Assembly: GCF_017833295.1 (NCBI RefSeq)
Contig: NZ_JAFIBW010000001.1
Location: forward strand, 1,488,001 to 1,552,000
Source of the DNA: Methylobacterium sp. PvR107
GTDB taxonomy: Bacteria; Pseudomonadota; Alphaproteobacteria; Rhizobiales; Beijerinckiaceae
Reading direction: 5' to 3'
DNA length: 64,000 nt
The translations under genes and the position numbers were made by a program. The notes beneath the pieces were generated by a model. It saw nothing but the letters and a program-made list of their open reading frames with translations. It searched no databases and was not told where the DNA came from. Each line of letters opens with the position of its first letter. The first letter of the stretch is position 1. This document shows positions 24,177 to 32,559 of this stretch, piece by piece.

Positions 24177-25735
24177 GCGCGCCCGAGCATATCGTGTTTG
24201 TTACCGGCCGCCTCGCGCGAGCGCGGCTGGAGAAGGTTGCGGCCGGCCTTCCCGATCGGTTCCGGTGGAGCATCGCCGATGCCGGCGTGAAGGTCGCCGC
24301 GCTGATGACCGAGGAGATCATCCGCCGCCGAGTCGTGCTGCCCGAGGGCGCGACCCGGGTGATCCTGCCGGGCCGGTGCCGGGCCAATCCCGAGCACCTG
24401 GCCGCGCATTTCGGCGTGCCGGTCGAGCGCGGCCCCGACGAGGTCGTGGATCTGCCCGCGTGGCTCGGCCTGACGGCCCGGAAGGTGGACCTCTCCCGGC
24501 ACGATCTGCGGATCTTCTCGGAGATCGTCGACGCCTCGAAGATGCGTGTCGACCAGATCCTGGCCAAGGGCCTCGACCTCGCCCGGCGCGGCGCCGATGT
24601 CATCGATCTGGGCGGACTGCCCGACACGCCGTTTCCCCACCTCGAGGATTCCGTTCAGGCGCTGAAGGGCGCCGGCCTCACGGTCAGCGTCGATTCCTTT
24701 TCCGGCGAGGAGTTGGCCCGGGGCGCGGGCGCCGGGGCCGACTACCTGCTGAGCCTCAACGAGGAGACACTTGATCTCGCCTTCGAGACCGACGCCGTGC
24801 CAATCCTCGTGCCTCTGCGGCCCGACGACCTGCCGTCCCTCGACCGGGCGATCGAGCGGATGCTGAAGGCCGGGCGGCCGTTCCTGGCGGATCCGATCCT
24901 GGAGCCGATCCATCACGGCTTCGTTGATTCGATCGCCCGCTATCGCGAGACTCGTGCCCGCTGGCCAGAGATCGAGATGATGATGGGCACCGGCAATCTC
25001 ACCGAGCTGACCGAGGCCGACTCCTTGGGCGTGACAGCCCTCCTCGTCGGCATGTGCTCAGAGCTTTCGATCCGCAACGTGCTGATCGTGCAGGTTTCGA
25101 ACCACACCCGCCGCACCGTCGAGGAACACGATGCGGCCCGCCGGGTGATGTACGCCGCCAAGGCCGATTCCGCGCTGCCCAAGGGGTATGGTCGCGCGCT
25201 GCTCGCCCTTCACGACAAGCGCCCCTACGTGCAGACCGCCGAGGAAGTGGCTCAGGGCGCTGCCGAGGTGCGCGATCCCAATTACCGGATCGCGGTCGCG
25301 GAGGACGGGATCCACGTCTACAACCGCGACATTCACAGGGTCGGCACCGACGCGATGGCCTTCTTCCCCGACCTCGATGTCGCCAGCGACGGCGCGCATG
25401 CCTTCTATCTCGGCGCGGAGCTCGCCAAAGCCGAGACCGCGTGGCGGCTCGGAAAGCGCTACGTGCAGGACGAGCCCCTCGATTGGGGGAGCGCGGCCGA
25501 CGCCGATGTCGAGGATGCCACCGCCTTCAAGAAGGCCGGTCACACGCGCCATTCCGGACCGGACGCGCCGCCGCCCGGAACGCGGGACGCCCGCCTCGTG
25601 AGGCCCGAGGCCGACGCTGGCGCGCCGGAGATCATTTCCGAAGAGGCCGCGCGCGCGGAGGCGGCGCCCGGTCCACCGCAGGATCCGAAGGCCAAGCTGG
25701 TCTGCGGGCGGCTCGTGCCGGCCGACAGGGCGTGA
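24173..25735 (+). CDS. DUF6513 dihydropteroate synthase-like protein
   Basis: 520 aa; the GTG at 24173 overlaps the preceding stop (GTGA). The frame is open much further upstream, but that part runs antisense-like through two genes. The N-terminal domain (about 1-110) begins IVFVTGRLARARLEKV. A TIM barrel follows with GADVIDLGGLPDTPFP and VSVDSFSGEE, which recall dihydropteroate synthase motifs. EIMMGTGNLTELTEAD-type residues come later, around 285. The last 90 residues are Asp/Glu/Pro/Ala-rich and end KLVCGRLVPADRA. Homologs occur in methanogens and in methylotrophs that make tetrahydromethanopterin, which suggests a pterin or methanofuran step, still undefined. Confidence 0.82.
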   Translation: MSAPEHIVFVTGRLARARLEKVAAGLPDRFRWSIADAGVKVAALMTEEIIRRRVVLPEGATRVILPGRCRANPEHLAAHFGVPVERGPDEVVDLPAWLGLTARKVDLSRHDLRIFSEIVDASKMRVDQILAKGLDLARRGADVIDLGGLPDTPFPHLEDSVQALKGAGLTVSVDSFSGEELARGAGAGADYLLSLNEETLDLAFETDAVPILVPLRPDDLPSLDRAIERMLKAGRPFLADPILEPIHHGFVDSIARYRETRARWPEIEMMMGTGNLTELTEADSLGVTALLVGMCSELSIRNVLIVQVSNHTRRTVEEHDAARRVMYAAKADSALPKGYGRALLALHDKRPYVQTAEEVAQGAAEVRDPNYRIAVAEDGIHVYNRDIHRVGTDAMAFFPDLDVASDGAHAFYLGAELAKAETAWRLGKRYVQDEPLDWGSAADADVEDATAFKKAGHTRHSGPDAPPPGTRDARLVRPEADAGAPEIISEEAARAEAAPGPPQDPKAKLVCGRLVPADRA

Positions 25736-25739
25736 GCCG

Positions 25740-26330
25740 ATGCCGCTGATCCTCGAGACGATCGTCACGACTCTGTCGCCCGCGGGTGAGCTGCACCTCG
25801 TGCCGTTCGGCCTGATCGGCGAGGATGAGGGCTACGTGCTGGCGCCGTTCCGGCCGTCGCCGACCATCGTCAATCTGGAGGCCAATCCGTTCTTCGCGGC
25901 GTCGAGCCCCCGCGATATCCGGGTCATCGCCGGTGCGGTGACGGGCCGGCGCGAATGGCCGACGGAGGCGTGCACGGCGATTCCGGGGCGCCGACTCGCC
26001 GACAGTTTCGGACATGCCGAGTTCGCGGTCGCGGCGGTGGAGCCGCACGCGACGCGCCCGCGCTTTCGCGGGCGCCTGGTTCACAGTGCCGCGCACGCGC
26101 CGTTCATCGGCTACAACCGCGCGCAGGCCGCCATCCTGGAGGCCGCCATTCTTTCGACCCGGCTGCACATGCTCGAGCCGGACAAGGTGTTGACGGAGAT
26201 GGCCTACCTCGCCATCGCCATCGGCAAGACCGCGGGACCCCGCGAGCGCGAGGCCTGGGGCTGGATCGAGGACAAGGTCGCGGCGGCGCTCGGCCCCGAG
26301 GCGCGCGTTCTCGATCGTGATGACCGCTGA
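25740..26330 (+). CDS. DUF447 family protein (flavin reductase-like split barrel)
   Basis: 196 aa, 4 bases after the DUF6513 gene. DUF447 signatures: N-terminal LILETIVTTLSPAGELHLVPFG, then SPTIVNLEANPFF, and a C-terminal helical part with HAPFIGYNRAQAAILEAAILSTRL. The fold is an FMN-binding split barrel. In genomes the family tracks with tetrahydromethanopterin-dependent C1 metabolism in archaea and methylotrophs. Its operon with mfnB, a kinase and DUF6513 places it in C1 cofactor biosynthesis. The reaction is not known to me. Confidence 0.82.
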   Translation: MPLILETIVTTLSPAGELHLVPFGLIGEDEGYVLAPFRPSPTIVNLEANPFFAASSPRDIRVIAGAVTGRREWPTEACTAIPGRRLADSFGHAEFAVAAVEPHATRPRFRGRLVHSAAHAPFIGYNRAQAAILEAAILSTRLHMLEPDKVLTEMAYLAIAIGKTAGPREREAWGWIEDKVAAALGPEARVLDRDDR

Positions 26331-26351
26331 CGGCGGGAGGAGAAGGACAAG

Positions 26352-26885
26352 ATGAAGAAAATTACCCTGGCCTTGGCGGCCACCGCGGCACTCGTGGCCG
26401 CGACGGCACAGGCTCACGGCCCGACTCGGCGGAAGATCACCGAATCGATCGAGATCAACGCGCCGGCCGACAAGGTCTGGGCCGTGGTCGGCGACGTGAA
26501 GAACGCCGACTGGGTTCAGAACGTTACCAAGACCGACTTCACCGGCGATCCGGCGGGCAAGTTCAAGCGTGTGCTGACGCTCAAGAACGGCGATCAGATC
26601 TCGGAGACCAGCAACAAGCTGAAGCCCGACGACAAGCTGTTCTCGTATTACATCGACAAAGTCGACGTGAAGGACCTGCCGGCCAACGACTACTCTGCGA
26701 CGATCACGGTCGAGCCCGCGGGCGACGCCAAGTCGAAGGTCGAGTGGAAGGCGGCCTTCTACCGGGGCTACATGAACAATGACCCGCCGCCCGAGCTGAA
26801 CGACGAGGCGTCCGAGAAGGGCGTCGGCAACTGGATCAAGGCCAGCCTCGCGAACCTGAAGGCCAAGGTCGAGAAGGGCTCGTGA
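26352..26885 (+). CDS. MxaD-like periplasmic SRPBCC protein
   Basis: 177 aa; GGGAGGAGAAGGA upstream makes a strong ribosome site. A signal peptide (MKKITLALAATAALVAATAQA) precedes an SRPBCC/polyketide-cyclase domain: ITESIEINAPADKVWAVVGD at its start, then KRVLTLKNGDQISE, and a long final helix (EKGVGNWIKASLANLKAKVE). The AHGPT mature N-terminus and export signal recall MxaD, a periplasmic protein reported to help methanol dehydrogenase meet its cytochrome. A true mxa cluster is not in this window, so a partner such as XoxF is possible. Its stop overlaps the next gene's GTG. Confidence 0.75.
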   Translation: MKKITLALAATAALVAATAQAHGPTRRKITESIEINAPADKVWAVVGDVKNADWVQNVTKTDFTGDPAGKFKRVLTLKNGDQISETSNKLKPDDKLFSYYIDKVDVKDLPANDYSATITVEPAGDAKSKVEWKAAFYRGYMNNDPPPELNDEASEKGVGNWIKASLANLKAKVEKGS

Positions 26886-27838
26886 CGTCGCATCGGGGTC
26901 GCGCGGCGCTCGCCGCCGGCCTCACCCTCCTCGCGTCGGCTGCCTCGGCCGAGCCGGCGCGGGAGGCGATCGTCACGGCTCAGCTGGGCGGCGCGGTCGA
27001 GATCATCGACCTCGCCGCCGGCACGGTCCTGCGGCGCGTACCGGTGGACGGGGCGCCGGCCGGGATCGCGTTGTCGACCGACCGCAAGCGCGCCTACGTG
27101 ACGCGTCCCGAGGGGCATGGGATCGCGATCATCGACCTCGATTCGGGGCAAATCCTGTCGGAGGTCGCGCTGCCCGGTGGTCCGCTCGGCATCGCGGCGG
27201 ACCCGCGCGGCGGCACGGTCTACGTGGCCGACTGGTACGGCCACCGCCTGTTCGTGCTCACCGAGCACAACGGAACGCTGAGCCCGGACGGCGAGATCGG
27301 CGTCGGAGCCTCGCCCTCCGGCTTTGCCGTGAGTCCCGACGGGGCGACACTCTATGTGGCGAACCGCGAAGCCGACACGATTTCGGTGGTGGACGCCAAA
27401 AATCGCCGCGAGACGAAGGTCATTCCGGTGGGGCAACACCCGTTCGGCCTCACCCTGGATGCCGCCGCGGGCCGGGCCTATACGGCCAACGTGACCGGGG
27501 ACGACGTCTCCGTCATCGATCTCAGCGCGGGGCGCGAGATCGGCCGGGTCCCGACGGGTCGAAGGCCCTACGTGATCGCACTGACGCAGGGACGCGGCTT
27601 CGTCACCGATCAATATGCCGGCAGCGTTACCGCCTTCGACCTCGCGACGCTGAAGCCGATCGCCGACATCGACGTCGGTGACCACCCGGAGGGCATCGCC
27701 GCCGATGAGGATGGGCGCCTCTACGTGGCGAATTGGGGCGACAACACGCTGAGCGTCCTCGACGCGCGGACGCTGACGGTGATCAAGACGATCCCCACCG
27801 GGAACGGCCCGCGCTCCTTCGGTGCCTTTCTGCGCTGA
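26882..27838 (+). CDS. YncE-type beta-propeller protein, exported
   Basis: 318 aa, GTG start within a GTGA overlap. The signal peptide (LAAGLTLLASAASA) is followed by about seven YVTN-like blades: EAIVTAQLGGAVEIID, AYVTRPEGHGIAIID, VYVADWYGHRLFVL, LYVANREADTISVVD, AYTANVTGDDVSVID, FVTDQYAGSVTAFD and LYVANWGDNTLSVLD. It is last in the seven-gene operon. It resembles LutB in architecture but not closely in residues. A periplasmic role beside the MxaD-like protein is inferred. Confidence 0.85.
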   Translation: MTSHRGRAALAAGLTLLASAASAEPAREAIVTAQLGGAVEIIDLAAGTVLRRVPVDGAPAGIALSTDRKRAYVTRPEGHGIAIIDLDSGQILSEVALPGGPLGIAADPRGGTVYVADWYGHRLFVLTEHNGTLSPDGEIGVGASPSGFAVSPDGATLYVANREADTISVVDAKNRRETKVIPVGQHPFGLTLDAAAGRAYTANVTGDDVSVIDLSAGREIGRVPTGRRPYVIALTQGRGFVTDQYAGSVTAFDLATLKPIADIDVGDHPEGIAADEDGRLYVANWGDNTLSVLDARTLTVIKTIPTGNGPRSFGAFLR

Positions 27839-27912
27839 CACGGGTTCAGCTGGGGGATGCCTCCCGCGAGACACGTCCCGATCGGGCTGGAGCCGGCGCG
27901 GCCCGAAAGCCG

Positions 27913-28113
27913 TCAGAAGGTCCGGCGGCTCGGGGCCCGGCGATATGCCACGCGCGCCAGCAACAAGGCCCCGCAGATCTGAAGGAGGCCGTTCTCGCCG
28001 AGATCGGACGGCGTGAGATGGGTCTGGATCAGAACGCGTGTCAGCGCGTTCAGCGCGAGCAAGGTGAGGCAGAAGGCCGCCGCGGCGAGCAGGCTGGCAA
28101 CGAACTCGGGCAT
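27913..28113 (-). CDS. Small membrane protein, 66 aa
   Basis: The ATG at 28113 gives MPEFVASLLAAAAFCLTLL and a second hydrophobic stretch (LLQICGALLLARVAY), predicting two transmembrane helices with a basic C-terminus (RRAPSRRTF). The same frame continues upstream to 28506, but that part runs through the next gene's C-terminal region and is a shadow. No family recognised. It lies 74 bp past the propeller gene, convergent to it. Confidence 0.55.
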   Translation of the reverse strand: MPEFVASLLAAAAFCLTLLALNALTRVLIQTHLTPSDLGENGLLQICGALLLARVAYRRAPSRRTF

Positions 28114-28217
28114 GGCTTGGCTTCCCGTGTCGAACGGGACCAGATTAGCAAGCCTTGAGCCAGGGCCAAGCTGCCCGGACGGCCAAGTCAGTAATCGGCA
28201 GCTCAGCGCCCGCCAGA

Positions 28218-29387
28218 TCAGCGCTTGCGTGTAGTGGCCGGCGGCGCACCGGCCTGGACGGCTGGCGCCGGGCGCGGCGTCTCCACCGCGAGTCGCTTCA
28301 CCGGCCAGCCGTCGCTCCACCGCTCCATGTCGGCGAGCCGCGGATTGTTCTTGAGCGCGGAAGCGTCCGAGCCCGCGAACGCAGCGGCGGCGGCCAGATC
28401 GAATGTCTTCCAGAACCCGAGGTAATCCAGGGCGTCGACGCGCCCGAGGTTGACCTGCGAGACGAGGGTCTGCTGCTCGCCTGACAGCGCCATGTCGGCG
28501 GACCACCGGAAGGGCGGCGGCTTCGGAGCGTCCTTCCCCGTATCCTTGGGTTCGGGGCCGGCTTTGATCGCGCCGCCGTCATAGGCCGTATCGAGGCCGG
28601 CGGGCGCCGCGAGGGTCGCGGTCAGGGCCGGGAAGCCGTGGTCGTCCGAGAGCGCCCGCACGAAGAGCTTCCGCTCCAGAGGCACCGCGCTGGCCTCGCG
28701 CAGGAGGCGCTTCGCGGCGAGGTCGGCGGCCCGGGTATCCTTGTCGCCGACCATGGTCACGATGAGCGTCGCGGGATCGATCGCCGACAATTCGCCGAGC
28801 GCGATGCCGCGCGATTTCGGCCCGCTGGCGATCCCGCCGGGCGTCACGGCGAAGATCAGCTTCGGCGTGGGCAGCCCATGTGTCTTGGCGTCGGCGGCCA
28901 GATCCATCGCGAGTGGAGCGCCGGCGAGGTGGCCGATCATGGCGACGCGGCCGAGATCCGGCTTGGCCTCGTTATCCCCGGTCAGATCGGCCAACGCCGC
29001 CTTCACGAGCGTTTCGGCGATGCCCGGCGCATCGGCCGGGCGCGTCCGATTCACCTCCTGAAAGCGCGGAAAGAGCACCAGCCAGCCCTGGCGCGCCAGA
29101 TGGTCGATCCAGGCGCCGTAGCTCTGCGGGTTCACGACGCCCCAACCGTGCAGGACGATCGCCACGGGCCTTCCAGCCTCCGGGGCAGCGCCGGCGGCGT
29201 AGAAGGCGAAGCTGCTGGCGGTGCCGCGCCCGAGCAGGCGCTTGGTGATCGTCATCTTGCGGTCGCCGATCCCACCAGGCCCGCCGGCGGGCTGAGGCGG
29301 TGGCGCGGCAGCCTGAGCCGAGACGAAGCCGGCAAGAGTGAAGAGCGCGGCCGCAGCGAGCGGTCTGCGGATGGGCGAGAGACGCAT
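28218..29387 (-). CDS. Exported alpha/beta-hydrolase-like protein with altered nucleophile elbow
   Basis: 389 aa with a signal peptide (LAAAALFTLAGFVSAQAAA). The alpha/beta-hydrolase core is clear: PVAIVLHGWGV (oxyanion region, about 75-84), QGWLVLFPRF, then VAMIGHLAGAPLAMDLA. The usual GxSxG reads G-H-L-A-G, so Leu154 replaces the catalytic Ser. A candidate Asp (MVGDKDTR) and His (SDDHGFPAL) remain. The C-terminal 110 residues are Pro/Lys-rich, then helical (DALDYLGFWKTFDLAAAAAF), and end in a basic tail. It is probably a binding or structural relative of dienelactone/lipase-type hydrolases rather than a normal serine hydrolase. Confidence 0.75.
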   Translation of the reverse strand: MRLSPIRRPLAAAALFTLAGFVSAQAAAPPPQPAGGPGGIGDRKMTITKRLLGRGTASSFAFYAAGAAPEAGRPVAIVLHGWGVVNPQSYGAWIDHLARQGWLVLFPRFQEVNRTRPADAPGIAETLVKAALADLTGDNEAKPDLGRVAMIGHLAGAPLAMDLAADAKTHGLPTPKLIFAVTPGGIASGPKSRGIALGELSAIDPATLIVTMVGDKDTRAADLAAKRLLREASAVPLERKLFVRALSDDHGFPALTATLAAPAGLDTAYDGGAIKAGPEPKDTGKDAPKPPPFRWSADMALSGEQQTLVSQVNLGRVDALDYLGFWKTFDLAAAAAFAGSDASALKNNPRLADMERWSDGWPVKRLAVETPRPAPAVQAGAPPATTRKR

Positions 29388-29531
29388 GAAGGGCTCGACA
29401 GAGAGACGCGATGCGTCAGCAGGTCAGGGAGCGCTGAATAGCAGATTCTGTCGTCTTGGCGACTCGCCGCGGCAATCTCCGCGCCCGGCACCCAGTTTCG
29501 AGGCTCGCGCAGCCAGCCGAGAGCGCAATGC

Positions 29532-29798
29532 TCAAGCGGAGACGCTCTGTCCCGTGTCCGGCCGGTCGAGCCGGCGCGCCAGCGCGGTCAGGTCTGCCGG
29601 GAGGTCATCGTCCGCGTCGCCGAAGACGCAACGGAGTTCATGACGCACCGTATCCAGCACGGCGGATTCAGCCGTGTTCCTTGAGCCGGATCGGCGTAAG
29701 GTATCGGCATAGTTGGCGGCGACAATATGCATGGCCAAGGTCGGGTTCGACTGTATTGCACGGTCCCGGACGCGACGGGCTCCGAGAGTGGCGTACAA
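29532..29798 (-). CDS. Hypothetical protein, 88 aa
   Basis: Begins at a GTG 13 bases after the response-regulator stop, on the same strand, which suggests co-transcription. The sequence is soluble and mainly helical (ANYADTLRRSG, AVLDTVRHELRCVFG, DLTALARRLDRP), with no signal or membrane segment. Codon bias is fair but less extreme than in neighbours. No family recognised. It may be an accessory of the receiver protein, by position only. Confidence 0.5.
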   Translation of the reverse strand: MYATLGARRVRDRAIQSNPTLAMHIVAANYADTLRRSGSRNTAESAVLDTVRHELRCVFGDADDDLPADLTALARRLDRPDTGQSVSA

Positions 29799-29811
29799 CT
29801 CGATCCGCGCG

Positions 29812-30267
29812 TCAGGTTTCCAATCCGGGAGTGATAATTTTTCCGCCTGGTCCGATCACGGCCGGTCCCTTGCCGACGTCGGGGCGTCCCGCGGCTTGCT
29901 CCAGCCACGCCAGGATATCCTCGGCGCGCCAAGGTTTGGGGATGAAGGTCGCCGAGACCCGCAGATCGCTCGGCTGGTCGCCGGCATCGCCCGAGGTCAG
30001 GAGCACACGCACCCGCGGCCATGTCACGCCGATGATCCGCGCGAGTTCGAAACCGCCGATAGGCCCGGGCGTCCGCACGTCCGAGAAGACGACGCTGACC
30101 TCGTCGCCGCGGTCATTAAGGATGGCGAGGGCCCGGTCCGCGGTCTCGGCCTCGATGACGGTGAAGCCGGTGTCTTCCAGCAAGGTGGCCGCGAGAAAGC
30201 GCTCGTCGGGTTGGTCCTCCACGACGAGGATCACGGGCTTCCGGCCGGGCTGCACCGAATCGCTCAT
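29812..30267 (-). CDS. Receiver-only response regulator (CheY-like)
   Basis: 151 aa from the ATG at 30267; an ATG four codons upstream is also possible. A single REC domain: acidic pair VVEDQPDE (16-22), phospho-acceptor D63 in VVFSDVRTPG, the T/S in LLTSGD, and the conserved Lys in FIPKPW. No output domain follows; the last 25 residues are Gly/Pro-rich and end in GKIITPGLET. Such proteins act through partner kinases or phosphotransfer proteins. No histidine kinase is encoded nearby, so the cognate kinase is elsewhere. Confidence 0.88.
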   Translation of the reverse strand: MSDSVQPGRKPVILVVEDQPDERFLAATLLEDTGFTVIEAETADRALAILNDRGDEVSVVFSDVRTPGPIGGFELARIIGVTWPRVRVLLTSGDAGDQPSDLRVSATFIPKPWRAEDILAWLEQAAGRPDVGKGPAVIGPGGKIITPGLET

Positions 30268-30455
30268 AGGCCAGGACACTCTACAGGGGCTGAACGGCGG
30301 CCACGGCGATCAGTTCAAGGACCGATCGCCGCGGTAGGCCGGACCCGCGCAGGCACAGATCCTCCCTGGATCCTTGCATAATCGGAAAGTTGTCGCCGTG
30401 TCTTGAGTAACACAGCCGGCCACGAACGTCCCGGACAGAAGCAAAAGCGGCTCAA

Positions 30456-31328
30456 TCAGCCGACGCCGTGTGCCTTCAGGAAGGCGAGCGCCCGTTTCCA
30501 CCCATCCTCGGCGGCCTCCTGGCGATAGCTCGGCCGGTAATCGGCGTGGAAGCCGTGCGGCGCATCGGGATAGATCATCAGCTCGACGATCTTGCCCGCG
30601 GCTTTTGCGCGGTCACGTGCCGCCTCGACGGCGGAAACCGGGATGCCCGTGTCGCTGCCGCCGTAGAGGCCGAGCAGCGGCGCGTTGATCTCCGCAGCAA
30701 CATCACCCGCCGTCCGCGGCTGGATGTCGGTGCGATCGCCGCCCACAGGGCCATACCAAGCGACCGCCGCCTTCAGATCGCGGCGATGCGCTGCATAGAG
30801 CCATACGTCTCGGCCGCCCCGGCACCAGCCCATGATGCCGAGCCGGCTTGTGTCGCCCTTCGCGGCCGATCCAGCCCAGGCCACGGTCGCATCGAGGTCG
30901 CCGATCCACTGCGCATCCGGCGTCTTCGAGATGACGTCCCGGATGATCAGCTTGGCATCGGTCATCGTCGAGAGATCGCCCTGCCGCGCGTACAGCTCGG
31001 GGGCGACCGCGCAGTAGCCGGCTTTGGCCAGGCGACGGCAGATGTCCTTGATGTAGTCGTGGACGCCGAAGATTTCCTCGACCACCAGCACGATCGGGAA
31101 GGGTCCCGCGCCGTCCGGTACAGCCCGGTAGGCCGGCATCGGCCCGTCGGCGGCCGGTATCTTCACCTCGCCAGCCTCGATGCCGTTGGTGTCCGTGTGG
31201 ATCACCTGCGCCTCGACCCGGGTCGTCGCCAGGGTCAGGCCGCTGATCAGGCTGGTCATCACGAAGCCCCGCCGCGATAGGGGCGGCGTGATCAGTCCAT
31301 CGAGCCCTGCCTGATCCTGGTCCGCCAT
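30456..31328 (-). CDS. Dienelactone hydrolase family protein, Tat-exported
   Basis: 290 aa. A twin-arginine signal (LSRRGFVMTSLISGLTLA, about 18-35) implies folded export by the Tat system, whose genes are also in this window. The catalytic set is intact: the Glu of VVEEIFGVHDY, Cys169 in GWCRGG, D226 in GGSDTGIP and H258 in APHGFH, as in dienelactone hydrolases. The family cleaves dienelactones and various esters; the substrate here is unknown. The length above 240 is explained by the N-terminal signal region. Confidence 0.9.
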   Translation of the reverse strand: MADQDQAGLDGLITPPLSRRGFVMTSLISGLTLATTRVEAQVIHTDTNGIEAGEVKIPAADGPMPAYRAVPDGAGPFPIVLVVEEIFGVHDYIKDICRRLAKAGYCAVAPELYARQGDLSTMTDAKLIIRDVISKTPDAQWIGDLDATVAWAGSAAKGDTSRLGIMGWCRGGRDVWLYAAHRRDLKAAVAWYGPVGGDRTDIQPRTAGDVAAEINAPLLGLYGGSDTGIPVSAVEAARDRAKAAGKIVELMIYPDAPHGFHADYRPSYRQEAAEDGWKRALAFLKAHGVG

Positions 31329-31409
31329 GATGCTCTCTCCCGCGCTGTGTCGCGGAGGGCTATCCGGGCAGGGGGCACGCGGTCAAATCGCCGTCGGGCC
31401 GTCAGGACG

Positions 31410-31811
31410 TTACGCCCCCGCGGCAACGAGCGTCCGTGCCGGGCGGGTGATGGCCCGGCCCACATCCGCGACCTCGCGCGGCTGCAGCATGTCGGCCAGC
31501 GTCACGAACGTGTCGGCGGCGGGCGCCACCACCGCGCGGATGCCGTAGCCCAGAGCGAACGAGCGGATCAGTTCCGCGTCCCGGGCAATGCCGAAGCGCT
31601 CCAGCGCAGCCAGGAACGCCTCGCGGAACAGGCTCGGCCGGCACCAGCGCTTCTCGGCCATCTGCAGCGGCCAATCCCACAGGCCTTCTCCCCGGCGCGC
31701 CGCAAGCAGGTCGCGGGCGATGAAGTAGCCCGTGTCGCGATGCTCGATACCGTCGGGCTGGACGGACCAGTCATCGTTGCCGAACAGTTCGGCCTCGGCC
31801 ACGTCGCTCAT
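31410..31811 (-). CDS. Hypothetical protein, 133 aa
   Basis: The ATG at 31811 has GGAGGA eight bases upstream, so it is preferred over the longer frame from 31889. The protein is soluble, with EAELFGNDDWSVQPDG and TGYFIARDLLAARRGEG near the start and a C-terminal half of helices and strands (LIRSFALGYGIRAVVAP). No domain recognised. It lies between the dienelactone hydrolase and DUF192 genes, on the same strand as both but with its own ribosome site. Confidence 0.65.
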   Translation of the reverse strand: MSDVAEAELFGNDDWSVQPDGIEHRDTGYFIARDLLAARRGEGLWDWPLQMAEKRWCRPSLFREAFLAALERFGIARDAELIRSFALGYGIRAVVAPAADTFVTLADMLQPREVADVGRAITRPARTLVAAGA

Positions 31812-31929
31812 CGGGTCCTCCGCACTGACCGGCGTCCCGGCGCACCGGAACATTGCCGGAACACTGGCGCGGAACGCGGCGGCGGTCAAGCGCTTGTTCC
31901 CGATGCGTTCGCGGTTGACCGAGGCGGGT

Positions 31930-32418
31930 TCAGCGCGCCTTGAACAGGGGATGTTCGATGCGGTCTCCCGGCTGGATGCCGAGCTTCGCGGCGGTACCGG
32001 CGTTGAGTTCCAGCACGGCGGAGACGGGGCTGCCCGACGGGATGATGGCGGTCGACAGCGGCTCGGTATTGGCCGCGATCCGGCTGATCGTGCCGTCCGG
32101 ACGAATGAAGACCATATCCAACGGAAGATAGGTGTTCTTCATCCACATCGTGACGGGCTCGTCGCGTTCGAAGTCGAACAGCATCCCGTGGTCGGCCGCC
32201 ATGTTCCGCCGGAACATCAGCCCACGGGAGCGCCCGGCATCGTCCTGCATGACCTCGACGTTGAACCGCTTCGGCCCCGCCTTGGTGACGATCGTCAAGG
32301 GCTCACCCGCCGCCGCAACGGCCCGGGCTGCCGCCTGCGCCCGGACGGCGGGAACGGGAGCGGCCGCGAGGATGAGGCATGCGGCGGCGGCTGCCGACAC
32401 GAAACGGGTCGAAAACAT
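31930..32418 (-). CDS. DUF192 family exported protein
   Basis: 162 aa. A signal peptide (MFSTRFVSAAAAACLILAA) precedes the DUF192 domain: FNVEVMQDDAGRSRGLMFRR, GMLFDFERDEPVTMWMKNT, LDMVFIRPDG and a final VLELNAGTAAKLGIQPGDRI. The family is a small beta barrel of unknown function, usually envelope-located. It is the second gene after a double cold-shock protein gene on the same strand, an arrangement often seen in alphaproteobacteria. Confidence 0.88.
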   Translation of the reverse strand: MFSTRFVSAAAAACLILAAAPVPAVRAQAAARAVAAAGEPLTIVTKAGPKRFNVEVMQDDAGRSRGLMFRRNMAADHGMLFDFERDEPVTMWMKNTYLPLDMVFIRPDGTISRIAANTEPLSTAIIPSGSPVSAVLELNAGTAAKLGIQPGDRIEHPLFKAR

Positions 32419-32559
32419 CACAGGCTCGTGCCTTTCAGGGGGACAGGCGCGCCGGTCGGGCCCGCCGCGCAGCCATAGACCAGGATGCGCGCCGTGGAAA
32501 TCGGGTCCTGAAATGCTTAGCTGCGACAGCGACATAGATGCGCTGCCGCACGCGGCCGT

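Noticed and set aside
30310..30501. Possible small lipoprotein (VAGC) between the response regulator and the dienelactone hydrolase
   Set aside because: The frame starts inside the hydrolase gene, codons end in A/T unusually often and no ribosome site is seen.
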